Below, piece by piece: positions 45,980-59,966 of a stretch of DNA of 64,000 bases. A program made the position numbers and the translations under genes. Position 1 is the first letter of the stretch. Each line of letters starts with the position of its first letter. Under the pieces are notes generated by a model. That model was not told the DNA's origin and made no database searches. It saw nothing but the letters and a program-made list of their open reading frames with translations. The stretch is taken from NCBI GenBank assembly GCA_013115145.1, contig JAAPAO010000063.1, forward strand, positions 18,951 through 82,950, read 5' to 3'. This DNA comes from Perkinsus chesapeaki. Lineage: Eukaryota > Perkinsozoa > Perkinsida > Perkinsidae.

Positions 45980-48900
45980 ATGGTTATTATTAAATCTAAA
46001 GTTGAAGATGCAATATTAAAAAGGTCTGGTTATGATAAAGATATATATAAACCTTCAGAAAAGATAAGAACATTTATTATTGATTCATTTCCATTATTGG
46101 GTAAAGTAGTAGCATATAGATTTATTGAATGGGTTATTAATAATCCTAATGGTGTATGTGCCTTACCAACTGGTAAAACACCTGAATATTTTATCAAATG
46201 GACAAATAAGATAATAAATGAATGGGATACACAATATATTAAAGGTATAATAAAGTTATATAATATTATTGAATATTATCATTATTTAGAGGATCGTAAA
46301 CAATATGGATTATATGATGATAATATTATACCACCTAAATTTGATAATATATGGTTTGTTATGCTAGATGAATTCTATCCTATGAATCCAAAACATCATA
46401 ATAGTTTTAATTATTATGTAATAATATATGTTATTATGATGATTAGTATTAGGTTATAATTAGTAGTAGGTTAAACAATATTATATAAATGGTCTAGGTT
46501 TAAATCCAGATAAATGTTTATATATTGATTTATCAACATTAGGTTTACATAACCATGAAACATTAGATGATATATGGCCATCTGGAACGTAATAATGATA
46601 ACAATAAAAAATATTATTATTAGTAGATTTGTTGATCTATCATTACGTTTACGTAAAGCTAATAATCCTTTGGAACTAAGACAACAAGAGATAATACGTA
46701 AAATAGATGAATGGTGTTTAGAATATGAAAATAAAATACGTGAATTAGGAGGTAAGGAATAATCACTGTTATTATGATATAACAAGTTGAATAATAATAA
46801 CACTAATACCAGCATCAGTTGCAGCAGCAGGTATTGGTTTCTTCCTTGGTGGTATTGGTCCTGATGGACATATAGCATTTAATATACGCGGTACTGATCA
46901 CAGAAGTTGTACAAGATTAACTGAATTAAATTATGAAACACAAGCAGTAGCAGCTGGTGATTTAGGTGGTATTGATGCAGTTAAAGCTAAATGTGCAGTG
47001 ACAATAGGTAATTAATAATAAATATATATTTATTATTAATAGATAGGTCTTGGTACAATAACATATAATATAAATTGTATATGTATTATTATTGCTGCTG
47101 GTGAAGCTAAAGCACCAATGGTATCAAATGCTATACAAGAGGATACTAATATAATGTATTGATAATACAGTTTATCATAATACTACTGTTATATATGACG
47201 AATTAGGTATCCAAGTCATGCATTACGTATTTTACCGAATGCTGCATTTTATATAACTAGGGGGGCATCTAAGTTATTAATTCAAAGGAATATAATTGAT
47301 GTAATAATACTTATAATAATAATACTACTTGACTATTATTATTATGTACAGTTAGAAGCTGCTGCTGCTGCTACTAGTGAACATAATATAAAGAATGATG
47401 ATAATAATAATAGTGGTGTTATAATTGATATCGAACATATTGAAAAGATATTAGTTGATATAGCGGTGGATAGTCGTAATAATAATACATAATTTTTTTA
47501 TTATTACTACTCTTTTTACTGATATTGTCAGATAAACGTCTATTAGATTTAAATAAAGTTGATATTATGAGTAATCCACTGGGTAAAGTACTTATTAATA
47601 GATTAGGATGGAAAGAGGATAATATACATGAGACATGTAATACACAATAATATACAGGAAGAAGAAGAATATATAGTATTGTTGTAGGTGTAATTATTAG
47701 AGATAGATTGATAAGTAAAATAAATAAAGGTACAGAAATATTAAATGATACTATATTTTTACATACTGAACCACATCATGATGATATAATGCTTGGTTAT
47801 TTACCAACAGTTATACGTCAAACTAGACCAACATCTAATAAGCATTATTTCATATGTGCTACAAGTGGTTTTAATAGTGTATCTAATAATCATTTACGTA
47901 ATATTGTTAAACGTTGTAGACATTTTATATCAAGCAATATATTTAAGAAATTAGTTAATGAAGGGTAGTAATAATAAAGGTACTAGTTAAAAGTATTATT
48001 ATTAGATACTTTCTATCTAAATGTAAACCAAGTAAGCAGCAAAGTAGATATAATAATGTTATTGAGTTGGAGCATTATGAAGTTGTTAGATCTAGAGATG
48101 TTTGGCAATATTTAGATGGTGTGGCCGATAAAAATATTAATGATAAGAATGAAGGAAGTGCTAGAAGGTAGGTTAGGGAGCTAGTGCTAGTTATTGCTAG
48201 AGCTAGGTCGTGCTTTGTTAATAATAATGCTATGTATTACTGCTGTTACGGTAGGTTTATTAGGAATATTATTGAGATATATGGTATATCACATAATAAT
48301 AATAATGATGATGATGGTACTGATTTATGTAATAAAATTAAAAATAAACTAGATGAAATTGATGAATATATTAATAATGTGTAAGTGAATTATACCATAA
48401 TTGTATTCGTATTCGTAGTAGTAAGGTAGTAAATATCATTATCGTATATTAAATCAGATATCCTGGTCAAGCTGATACTAAAGATATACAGATATTAAAA
48501 GGTAGTTGTAGAGAATTTGAATCAGAATGTAATAATGCTATTGATAATTATATATAGGATTTACCTGTTGTTATTATTATTAGGTGCTTGGGGTAGTTTA
48601 GGTTGGTTACCATCACATATTAAACATTTAAGATTAGGCTTTTATACATCTGATATATTTACACCAGAACCAACATTAGAAAGGGATTCTAAACCAGTCT
48701 TAGATTTATTATTAGGTAATGATAATAATAATAGTTGTAGTAATAATATTTATACTAATTATTATTGTAATGGTAGAAACTAAACCTGATATTGTTACTG
48801 TTGCATTCGATCCAGAAGCCTCGGGACCAGATACACATTATAAAGTAGTAGTAGTAGTAAATGAGTATCTAGAATGAATGTGAATGTGAATGTGAATCTG

Positions 48901-49488
48901 CATTTATTATTTACAACATATTATTATAAGTAGGTACTTCAAGCGGTAACTGAAGCATTAAAAGAATATCAATCAATAAGAAAAGATAAAATAATAAAAG
49001 TATGGGGTTATAGAAATGTATGGTAATAATGATAATGATAATTGTTGTTGTTGTTGTTGTTATAATTATTATTAGGTATAGATTTAATACTAATGAAGTT
49101 ACTCATATTGTACCATCATCATTATCATCATTAGGGAGTTTGGATAGAATGTTTATGGATAATTTTGAAAGTCAAACTGCTGCTGAATTTCCTAGTTTTG
49201 AATATGATGGTAATAATAATAAACACATTATCAACAACATCTAACATCATACTTATCATCATTATTATTATCTCGGTCCATTTAGGTCCATTCTCCCAAC
49301 TAGCATCACATATTCAAGTTGATCAATATAAAAAGCTTAAAGTATGTTTAGGTAGAAGTTGGTTTCAAGAACATGATAGTGCATTAATAAGAGCAACTAA
49401 AGGGTTAGTATATTTTAAAGAAATGACAATAAATGAGTTAGAAACACATAGTAGAACACTTCGTAATAAAGCTGAAACCTACTATTGA
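45980..49488 (+). CDS. Glucosamine-6-phosphate deaminase (NagB-like) fused to LmbE/PIG-L-type deacetylase-like domain
   Basis: Residues about 1-350 are NagB-like: FPLLGKVVAYRFIEWV, CALPTGKTPEYFIKW, WFVMLDEFYPMNPKHHNSF (catalytic DE), FFLGGIGPDGHIAFNIRGTD, RLTELNYETQAVAAGDLGGI, TIGLGTITYN, and SHALRILPNAAFYITRGASK. The second half starts near 47570 with IFLHTEPHHDDIMLGYLPTV: the PHHDD resembles the zinc-binding PxDD motif of LmbE/PIG-L deacetylases. Then come FICATSGFNSVSNNH, VTVAFDPEASGPDTHYKVLQ and SQLASHIQVDQYKKLKVCLG. Fused NagB-LmbE proteins are known from bacteria such as Bacteroidetes. A single chain could pair deacetylation of GlcNAc-6-P with deamination; this is inference. More than ten introns of host type show it is a resident gene. 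Confidence 0.8.
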
Positions 49489-49763
49489 TCACCACCACCA
49501 TTAATAACTCTTAATAATAATGATGATGGCGGCGAGGCGGCGGCGGCAATAATGTTAATTGTTAATGCCATAAATGGTATTATTTATATTACTAAGTAAT
49601 TGTGAGTAGTGTAGTCCCTTACGAATCATCTAAGACAACCACCGCTACCAGCAGCAGCAGCGGCGGCACAGTTTTCTTATTTTCAATATTATACTTGTTG
49701 TATTTGCTTAATAAAGATATATTATTTTTATTGGTGCGTGTAAGGTTGATAACAATAATAACT

Positions 49764-51260
49764 ATGTTAAAATCATCATTATCATCATCATCATCATCAT
49801 CAACAACAACAACTGGTGCTAAAGTAATAACACATGATATCAAGTTATCAAGTGGCCTCCTACCACCACTACCACCACCAGCAGCAGCAGCAGCAGCAGC
49901 AGGCAACGATGAGAATGAGGAGGATGAGGACGAGAGTATTGTTAATAAATTGGAGGAGGATTTACATTTAGTATTAACGGCATCGGATTTTAGAGAACTA
50001 AGTTTAGTAATAATAATATTGTTATTATCAGTTTTATATGATGATCAAAATGGCAGGTTACTGGCGCTAGTATCATTGGACCAGTTGTTGATAAGTATAA
50101 TAATAATATAATATCTAAAAGAGAAGGAGGAGGAGAAGAAGGACTACTCAATCCACAAGATGCCTTCAGGTGGTTAGTTCACTAATAACTAGTAGTATAA
50201 TTATTATTGTTATTAGAGCATGTAGCCACCTATTGACTCCAAGGCCGATAATATATGGATCATTAAAAGCCTCCGTTGGTGAAACTGATGATTATGATTT
50301 CATTAATATATTTATCAATAATGAGGATAATAATAATAGGAAAATAGCATCATTAATTGATTTTGATTTGATACATAGGATAGAGCCAACACCTCATCAC
50401 GGTGGTGGTGGTGGTGGTGGTTGTGGTGATAGATGCATTGAACTAGTAATAATAATTGTTATTATTATGAAGTATGACAAGCTGGTTAGATTAATAAAAA
50501 TAAGGAGATAATTAATACATTCAAAATACATCTTAACGAAGATGTTCAATGTGATGATGATCCACGACGACGAAAGTGTTGTGAATACATATCAAGTAAT
50601 AATCATTAACATAATCATCCGGCGGTGATCATCATACCGATCATCCATCGATTAAATACAGATAATAGGCTCCCACCTTATGATGATGATGATGTTGACG
50701 ATAATAGTAGTAGACGGAGTCATAATAGTAAGAGGAGCAAAAGAAGTTACAAGAAGAATAATAAGAGACATAAAAGGAATGATAATGATAATACTACCAA
50801 ACATCATGAACATAATCAACATCGTCGTCATCATCATCATCATTATTATAACGATATGTAATACTAATGCAGTAGGTGCTGCTTAGGTTGTTGTTGTTGT
50901 TATTTGATTAAAAATAATAATTGTAAGTATTGTTATGGTAGTCGAGAGAAGCTCATTATTAATAATAAGACCCTAAAGCATTGTCTATTGGAGGGAACTG
51001 CTGATAGTAGTAATATTAATACATCGTCAACAAGAACAACAACAGGAGGAGGAGGAGGAGGAGGAGTAAAGACAAAGAACATTAGCAGTTGTATGAATTT
51101 TGTAAGTGCAAGTATTTAATGTATATTTATAATTATAAGTCATCCTTAGTCTGTTGAAGAAGGAATTAAAAAGGTAAATAATAATTCAAGAAATAAAAGA
51201 AAAATAGACAATAATGATAATAATGACGATGATGATCACTTAAAACGCGTAAGAATATAA
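49764..51260 (+). CDS. Unknown low-complexity, probably nuclear protein
   Basis: Exons encode Ser/Thr/Ala/Pro runs (LLPPLPPPAAAAAAAG), an acidic helix (NKLEEDLHLVLTASDFREL), a more globular part (PRPIIYGSLKASVGETDDYD, KIASLIDFDLIHRIEPTPHH), DPRRRKCCEYISSN, a Lys/Arg/His tail (RRSHNSKRSKRSYKKNNKRH), a Cys-containing segment (NNNCKYCYGSREKL, LKHCLLEG) that might bind zinc, and a terminus HLKRVRI. Exon joins near 50000-50150 are ambiguous between two frames, and the 5' start is not secure (49764 is the first good ATG). No family recognised. Confidence 0.35.
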
Positions 51261-51580
51261 TAATTATTATTATTATTTATACATATGCTACTCTCTTGCT
51301 TGTGTCTGTTGTGTCTGTATAAGTAGTAGTAGTAGTAGTACTAGTACTAGTAGTAGTATGTTTCTATAAACTATGTTAATATTGTTGCTCTTATATTTTT
51401 GTTGTTGTTGTTGTTGTTGTTGTTAATCATCATCATTTGAAGGATGATGTTTAAGGTATATTATTAGTATTATTATCTATAAGGGACTTTATGACCAATC
51501 AATCGTCAAGAGGTAGTTATCATCATCATGATTATGGTGTATTAAGAGTAGTGAGTAGCGGTAGTGGTAGAGTCGATAAG
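51261..51580. other. Intergenic region upstream of the tandem secreted-protein cluster
   Basis: 320 bp. It contains an (AGT)/(ACTAGT) microsatellite (about 51321-51358) and a (TTG)n tract (51402-51424). An in-frame extension of the next gene (from 51491) exists but precedes the signal peptide, so I start that gene at 51581. Confidence 0.5.
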
Positions 51581-54500
51581 ATGTCGTTGTCGTCGTTGTC
51601 ATCCGTGCTCATCTACATTATAAATATTACACTCATATTACAATTACTAATACTTTTACCGCTGGTATCATCATCATCATCATCTGTTAATGATGAGGAT
51701 ACTGGTAGAAGAGAATTGATGCAGGAATCAGGATCAATAAAAGATGTTGAACCATCATCATCATCATCACCTTGGAATGGTGGTGGTGGTATTGACCACC
51801 TTTATGATGGTTATAATTATGATGATGAGAATGGTGTTGTTGTTATTGGTGGGACATTTATAGAAAATAATGGTTATCTTGAAACTAAGTTAATTATGGA
51901 ACTTATAGACGGGGGGGATAAAAGGGAGAAGGTTAAAGAAAGAATGATTACATATTTATTACTAGACGGATACACAGTTGGAATTGAAGATAATAAAATA
52001 AGAAGATATGAAACTTGTAGAGAGGAAGCATCTAATCACTTTGCATTTGAATTATATAAAAATATAATTAAATCAAAATCCTTGTTTAGAGGTAAACCAA
52101 AGATACAATTAAATGGTAATTCACCATGGAGTTTAATATCACCACGAGTTACTCCTATACTACTTCAAGGTGTTTATCTCACTACACCATCATTAACAGA
52201 AGATTGGCCAAAACCACCATCAGACTTTATAACAGAAGAGGAGTTAGTCAAGAGTTATGAGAGGGGTCGGGCACATATTGATCCAAGAAGTTATTTTACT
52301 GGTGATTCAGATAAAGCATCACTTTCACTTTATTTTTATACGAAACGAGTTGAATCTGACTTGGGTGACAGAAGAAAATTAATGATAAAATTATATTCAA
52401 GCGATCGAATGATGTCCGGTGAAGATGATTGGCCCAAAGGTGTTATTAAAATAAAGAATAACAGAATGGAAAGTTGTAAAGTATATTTAACACCATTTAG
52501 ACAAGAACATACATTGAAGACTGTTGATAAAGGGCAAATGAGTATATATGCAAGATTTGAAGACTCATGTGGCCGAAGAACTGTTATATTATCACCACCA
52601 AATTCAACTCCAAAACCTATATTATATAAATTTAAACCGACTGCTGCTGCCTCAATGATCATGCATCGAGCAGCATCATCATCATCATCAACAACATTGA
52701 AGAGTGCAACTGACAAGCAAGAAGAAGATGAAAATAATAAAGATCATACTACCACCAAAAGTGGTGGTGGTACGATATGGTTTTATTTAACTGGTATACG
52801 TGGTATTAGATTATATTATTTTGATAGTAATGAACAGACAACTACAGTAATGAATGGGGAGATAATAATAAGCGATGATGAGAATGATAAAGTTAATGAT
52901 GATGATAGTGTTGTTGGGGTATATAGAATAACTTCATTATCAATTGAAAGGTACGGTATGCCTGGTATATCAAAAGATGGCGGTGGCGTCGTTGATGGTG
53001 AGTTAGAATTATTACAATATTTACAAAGTATAAGAATAATTGTTAATGATGTTGTACCTAAAGTAAAGCACTTGTATAGATGGATCCCAGTAAAAGTTAG
53101 AGAATATAATATGGGTTATCATCATGATATTGAAGTTACTAATGTAGAACAAAAACAAAAACAAGAAGAAGGAGGACAACTTAAAAAGGGTGCATCATCA
53201 TCATCATCAGCCCCTGCTCCTGCTCCTGCTGCTGATGGTGCCACTGCTAACCCCGGTAACATTAATGATATACCCTCCTCCTCATCATCTTCATCACTCC
53301 CTAAAGAAGGCAAAAGAGTCCCCCTCCTCCTCCTCCCTCCCACAGGTCCTTATGTTAGATATGATAGAGATAATGATAGAGATAAATTTGATGATAAACT
53401 TAAAGTTGTTATTAAAGGTGAAGGACTTGAATCACGAGTTGAATACGTAACACATGCTGAGATGAAGAAGCAGAAGAAGCAGGATGGTAACCCGACTACT
53501 ACTAGCAGCAAGAGTGAAAGGCGAGTTTACAAGATAAGGAGGCATTATTTTAAGATGGCTGGAGGACAAGGACAATCATCATCAAAAACAACAACTAGAC
53601 ATAGACTGAGTCATGATAGTACTATGTTATTTTGGTATGATTATGATGATAATGTGGCTATATTCGATATAGAAGATACTGCTATTGCAACTAATCCATT
53701 ATCACATATTAGTGCAATACTAAAACCACCTTCAGTAGTAATAATAATATTTATTCACAACATATAGAACAACCGTCTTAGTCATCGTCACCTACTCCTC
53801 CTCCTCCTTATTGTTGTTTTTATTCTTGTAGGGTGTAGAAGTAGCTGCAGATCCACTTGATCAAGTTGTACCCATTTATGCTGGTCTTAATATGGATGAA
53901 GTAGTAGTATTAAGTTGTTCTTATATTTATATTATTCCCACTTCAAGCTGATCACGGTGTTTCGATAATCAATGATTAGGTATCAATTCCCTCTCGCTCC
54001 CCCGGCCGTATATCCCCACCACCACCAGGAGCATCTACTCATGATAGTACTACTACTGGAACACAATACGGAGATCTTGTTATATATGATGTACTACTAT
54101 TAGGACTGCTGTTATTAAAATAGTATTATTGAGGTAATGGTTATAGTAGTACTGATGATGTCTCAGGATATTGAAGATGATGAAGATGATTGGACTCTTG
54201 TTGATTTACCTAATAATAATAATAAGGAGCAGCAGCAGTCAGCATCACCTATCACCACTACCAATAATGATAATGACAAACATAAGAAGAAGGTAACAGT
54301 CAATGTAATGCTGATGCTGTCAGCATCATGCTGATTATGAGAGTATTATCACAATATTATTAGGGATATAATGATATAGATGATACTTATGAACCTGTTG
54401 AAGCAGCAGCAGCAGTTGACAATCGTCATGCTTCTGATGATGACATTCCCAAAGAACCTCCTCGTCCTACTCCTAGAGAAGACAAAGCGGATCATTATCA

Positions 54501-54823
54501 TCACCATGGTGGTGGTGGTGCCGCTGCTACTGGTCCTGTCGGTGGTGGTGATGCTGCTGCTACTGGTGCTGTCGTTGATGATGGCGATGATGATGGTTAT
54601 GAAGAACCGCGTGGGTTACGACAAGCCACACACACATCATCATCATTATCATCATTATCTGCCCCTGGCACCATTGCTCTCCCAACGAGTAAAGTAAGGA
54701 AGGTAAGCATCAAGATAGCATTATCAATAATAACATATTATCAAATATTAGGGAAAGACAAATAATAATAATAAGAAGAAGAAGAAGAAGTTTTCATTTT
54801 GGAAGAAAGATAAAAAATCATAA
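51581..54823 (+). CDS. Secreted low-complexity protein A (tandem family)
   Basis: Start at ATG 51581 chosen because a signal peptide follows at once (SVLIYIINITLILQLLILLP). Just after cleavage lies TGRRELMQESG, which contains RxLxQ, the spacing of the Plasmodium PEXEL export motif; a single match proves nothing. A long first exon (to about 53737) encodes a domain with few runs (ETCREEASNHFAFELYKNII, LQGVYLTTPSLTEDWPKP, MSIYARFEDSCGRRTVILSP) and ends with MLFWYDYDDNVAIFDIED, similar to WEDYKYNTLLLEINPLDL in protein D. The remaining exons form a disordered tail with VPIYAGLNMDE, TQYGDLVIYD, DTYEPVEA, DGYEEP and the proline motif EPPRPTPRED, ending in a Lys run. Function unknown. Confidence 0.6.
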
Positions 54824-55062
54824 TGATAATATTATTATTTATGAACCTGCTGAATATTATCTTTTTTATGATGACCATATATATCCTATTTTACTTACAT
54901 CACCAAGTGCCTACTACTCTCCCTCACTTTTCACCTTCATGATAATAATAATAATAACGTTGTTGTTGTTCGAAGATGTTGCTGTTGTTGTTGTTGTTCG
55001 GAGACGCTGTTGTTGTTGATGATAATAATAACAGCTTGATCATCACTATCATTACATTCATA

Positions 55063-57743
55063 ATGTACACATCATCATTATCTATTATTGTATTACTTTT
55101 ACATATTATTATAATAGATCATATAGCCACAGCCCGCCGTAGTAGTAGTGGTAGCAAGGTAAGAATGAGAAAAGAAGATGAAAGAAGAAGAATCAGAAGT
55201 AAACCATCATCATCAACAACATCACTATCAAGTCGCCAAAGAAGGTCGAGTGTTGAACGTGGTGGTGGTAGTGGTGGTGGTAGTGGTGCTCTTCGCATTA
55301 GTAGACAGAATGACGACGCCACCCACTACTATGACGACGATGACGACGAACACAAAGCTTTATTATCATCTCACTCTTCTCCTGATGTTATATACCAAAC
55401 CTACTCATCAATGGCATTTAATGGTGGTTTCGAACCGACGACGACAGCGGCAGCAGCAGCAGTGGTAGTATTATATCATGGTATATATATTGGTGATAGA
55501 AGAGGTGTGTGGTTTGATAAGATTAATGATAAAGAGGTTAATATATTGTTAATGTATGATGGTTATACTTATAATATTAGAGATGACAAATATAGAACCC
55601 GTAATGAATGGAGACCAATTACATTAAAGAAAAGTGATGATGATAAGTTAAAGGTGCAAATACCGAATAAGTCACAACGGAATAGATTCATTAACGATTT
55701 TATTAAAAAGGTAGAATACAATTTATTTATTAATAAAATAAGGGTTAAACAACAAGAAGAAGAAAAGCAAGCGAAAGGAAATCATCATCGACCCGAATCA
55801 TCATCATCATCATCATCATCATCGTCGTGTTGGGCGGGTTTGTTTAAATCATGTTTATTATCTTCTTCTAGTAGTAAAATATGGGTTGATAAAGATATTA
55901 GCGGTCCGATAAATGTATTGCCATCTAATAATATATTGCTTAAAGGCATGATAAATGATGGTGAACTGATGGTTTATATAAATATGAAAATACAACAATC
56001 GGACAATAATAACAACCCAAACAATAATAATCATCATCATAACCATCGTCATGCATCATCAGCAGCAACAGCTGATCATGTAGCTGCTGCTGATGATGGT
56101 GATGGTGTATTACGATATTATCATATAACTGATGGAACTATATTTCATATAGATAATAATAATGATGTTAGATCTCCATTCAAGGAATATGTTAAGACAT
56201 GTTATATTCATCATAATCCTAACTACCACACTCGACCCGGCAACAGTGGTAGTCTGACAATAAACTGGACTATATTAGATAATAATCAACAACATCATCA
56301 TGGTGGTGATGATGATATTGAGACTACTACAGCAACAGCATCATCATCGACGTCAAGTTTGTTATTATATGACAATGGTAAAGCAGGAGTATTAGCTATA
56401 CCATCTAGATGTATTATAAAACAACAGCAGCAGCGGCAGCAAGAAGAAGAAGAAGGGTCTAAAAGGAAAGGAAAGACAAGGATGAAGGGACGTAAGTAGA
56501 TTATTATTGTTAATAATTGATAACAGTTGATCATGTTGTTGTTAATGCAGGAAAAGAAGGTCCGAGATTATCAAGAAAAGGTTATGAATTAGAACATCAT
56601 CATCATCATCAGACTATAACCGTGTTACTCTATAATGTTGATGATGATGATCATATATCTTCTAACTCGATAGACTCTAGATCAACGACTGGCATGACGA
56701 GGACGATGAAACTATGGCGTCATCATCATTATACTACGGCCATGTCGACTAGTACGACTACGAGACAGCAAGAAGAAGGAGAAGAAAGAGACGATATTAA
56801 TGATGGTGATAGATCATCCAATGAGTATATATGGATGTTTTGGTCTGATCCATACCATGTCACATTCGTAAGTGCTGGTGCTGGTGGTGGTGGTGGTGGT
56901 ATTGATAATATTGGTATTGATTATCTCGTAGGTGGTGGTAGGCAAGCAGACTACCTTGCTCCTGTTAGTTGTACATATACTTTAATGGATGACGACTATT
57001 ACAGTATTATTAAACAACAAGAAGAAGAAGAAGGAAGTAGAAAGTATGTATCGAAAGGTGGGTGGCATCATCAGTCCAAAGGTGGTGGTTTTGTTATCAA
57101 TAAAGGCGTACTCAAACTATATGATAAGCCGGTATGCCACCACCACCATCATCACACAGAACAACAACAACATCATCATCATACAGACAATAATAATAGG
57201 AAAGGGCATATCGATAATGACAAGAACATGTTACTACATTTTACTTCATTACACTATACTACTATTAGTAGCACTACTACTCATCATACAGATAGTGTTA
57301 ATAATAATGATGATGATGTAATAATATAATATGTATAGGTATCTTATCATCTTGGTCATTTTCATTAGGTTCGGATGATTATGGTTGTCATGGTTGAAGA
57401 TAAGAGAAATAATAAATTAATGAAAATAATGAAGTTTGTTAGTGTTGCTAGAGCCCACAGAATTGCTACTGGGAAATATATTGATGAAATAGTTATGCGA
57501 CAACGACAACAACAAGGAGGAGGAGGAGGAGGAATATTAGGATCCTCCTATCCGTATGAGATGATAATATATGAAGATGGTATGGTTAGATTATTATATA
57601 ATAATGTTATTATTATTACAACCACAATAAAGGATATCATTATCAATAATAAAAGATTTATTATTGATAATGGTATGATTATTATGATATTATATGATCC
57701 AATAACATTACAATTTATAATACAAACTGAAGTAGGGGTTAGC

Positions 57744-57793
<50 letters not shown>

Positions 57794-58423
57794 CGGTGGT
57801 AGTAGTAGCGGTGGTAGTAGTGGAATAGTAGAATATACTCACAAGGATGACGACGACGACGATGACGTCGATGATGTATTATTGAATTATCATATACTGA
57901 CAGTTAAGCGTTAATTATTATTATTATTGATTTAATGATGGTTGTTGTTATTATTAGCTTACAACAAATACTCTAACAACCTCATCACCAGTGGGTTATG
58001 AAAACGATGAAGGGACAAGGATGAGTAGCAGTAGGAGGCTGAGCAGCAGCAGAATAGATTCATCAGTAGTTATTATGAATGGGAGGATGGATGATGATGA
58101 TGACCTTTAGACCCCGTATACGAGTATTGAAGGTGATGATAATATTTATGCCAGTATAGGAATAAAAGAAGGAGAAGGAAGAAGAAGCAGCAGCAGCAGC
58201 AGCAGCAGCAGCCCTCATGATATATTAGTAGTAAATGATATTATTAGTGTTCTTGTTAATGATCATCATGATTATACTACTACTATCATCATGTCATTAT
58301 TATAATTATTATTGTTTATATTATTATTAGGGAGGATCATTAAACGCCGCCGCCGCCGGCGGCAATAACGATAGACGACGACAAAGCCCACCACCTCTAC
58401 CTGAGAGGAATAAACGAGTATGA
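55063..58423 (+). CDS. Secreted low-complexity protein B (tandem family)
   Basis: ATG 55063 starts a signal peptide or anchor (MYTSSLSIIVLLLHIIIIDH), followed by a basic linker (ARRSSSGSKVRMRKEDERRR). A diverged domain begins near GIYIGDRRGVWFDKINDKEV, comparable to YGWIGMDMVDGGNPGGLW in D. An intron at about 56492-56549 (GTAAGTAG..TGCAG) joins MKGR to KEGPRLSRKGYELE. Further segments include EYIWMFWSDPYHVTFVSAG and a 20-residue poly-Ser run. The tail has PVGYENDEG, TPYTSIEG and DNIYASIGI, then QSPPPLPERNKR, a PxLPxR SH3-class motif. The stop at 58423 could be bypassed by one more intron. Confidence 0.55.
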
Positions 58424-58910
58424 TGATGATAGAAGATACAGAATACGACTAAGATTGGTTGTTATCATCGATTATAGCTGTGCATGATGCTGAAGATAGT
58501 AATACTAATAATAAAGAATGACAAGGATACACCTATAATGGTAATTATTATTATTTATAAATAATGCATTTTTATTATCGAAGTCACCATCATCATCATC
58601 TTAATCACCATCATCATCATCATCTTAATCATCATCATCTTCTTAATCATCATTAATATCGTTGTTTATCATCATTTTTTTTATCAATCATGCTCAATCA
58701 CACTCTTCTTCTTCTTGTTCTTGTTGGTGTTGATGTTATTTATCTTCTTCTTGTTCATGTTGGTGTTGGTGTTATTTATCTTCTTGTTCATGTTGGTGTT
58801 GATGTTATTTATCTTGTTGTTCTTGTTGGTGTTGATGTTAATATGGTATATATCAGATTTGATTATCATCAATAACAACAACAACAACCAGCAGCAGCAG
58901 CAGCAGCAGT
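58424..58910. other. Intergenic region with minisatellites
   Basis: 487 bp. It contains (CAT)n-rich stretches (about 58585-58650) and a tandem array of 33-36-bp units at 58697-58842. No gene recognised; frames through the array are repeat artefacts. Confidence 0.6.
58697..58842. repeat. 33-36-bp tandem minisatellite, four units
   Basis: Units built on TTGTTCTTGTTGGTGTTGAT followed by GTTATTTATC, with small length differences (loss or gain of CTT triplets). It lies between genes B and C. Confidence 0.85.
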
Positions 58911-59926
58911 ATGACAATACTATTACCCCTCCTATATAGTTATAATAATAACAACAAGAAGAAGAAGAAGAAGCTTGCTCCTCCTATTATAGCATTATAC
59001 CTACTTATTATTCAATATTTAATACAATTACCACATGCGTCATCATCATCATCAATGACGTCAGGTAGAGAAGTAGTAGTAGGTGGTGGTGGTGGGAGGA
59101 GGAGGAGGAGTAGTACAAAGGAGGTGGGGACACCTCGATCTAATAGCAGAACCAAGGTATTCGTACGTGATAATAATAAAGGAAGATTATCTTCATCATC
59201 ACAAATGTCTAATCCTGCCTTAACAGCAGCAACATCGAAAGATATTAACAATCTATCAAAGAGAGAGGAAACTCCTTCATCATCATCATCATCACGATTA
59301 GGATCGGATGTTAGCAAGATGTTGGCATTGGAAGCTGCTAAGCAAGGAATGGCCAGAACAAGGAAGATGACGGTCATGGCAGGAACCTCATCATTATCAT
59401 CGGAAGGAGGTGGTGGTGGTGGTGGAGAAGGAAGGCCCGCTCCCCCTTTTTCTTACAACCAGGATGATAATCACAATAATCGCCATCGTGGTCGTGGTTA
59501 TGACATTGGGGGTTCTGCTACTAGTTACTATAATGTTAGAGGAAGTAATGCTCATCACAGTAGTACTAGTACTAGTACTACTACCGGTAGTAGTAGTAGT
59601 GGTATAGGTAGTAGTATTACTGAAGATGGTGATGGTTATGTAATAATAATAATAACATGAATAATAATATATTATAATTACTATTCTTAGTTACTATCAT
59701 CATCACCATCACCTTTCAGCAGGAGCAGCAGCAGAAGGGGTGATGATGATTATGATGATGATGAATCTTCAGACTACTCTCAAGGAGTAATAACATACAA
59801 GCTAACAGACACACAACAACAACAAGAAGATGATGATAAAGAAGAAGATAGCGATAATCTGTATGAACCATATGATGAAGAATTGAGGAAAAAGGCATTA
59901 AAACAACAACAACAACAACAACGACG

Positions 59927-59966
<40 letters not shown>

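Noticed and set aside
49602-49763. Upstream extension of the unknown gene at 49.8 kb with a hydrophobic segment
   Set aside because: It begins at a GTG without an ATG; the hydrophobic stretch is probably translated non-coding AT-rich DNA.
58690-58939. Leu/Val-rich frames resembling membrane helices
   Set aside because: They are encoded by a GT-rich tandem repeat; the hydrophobicity is a repeat artefact.
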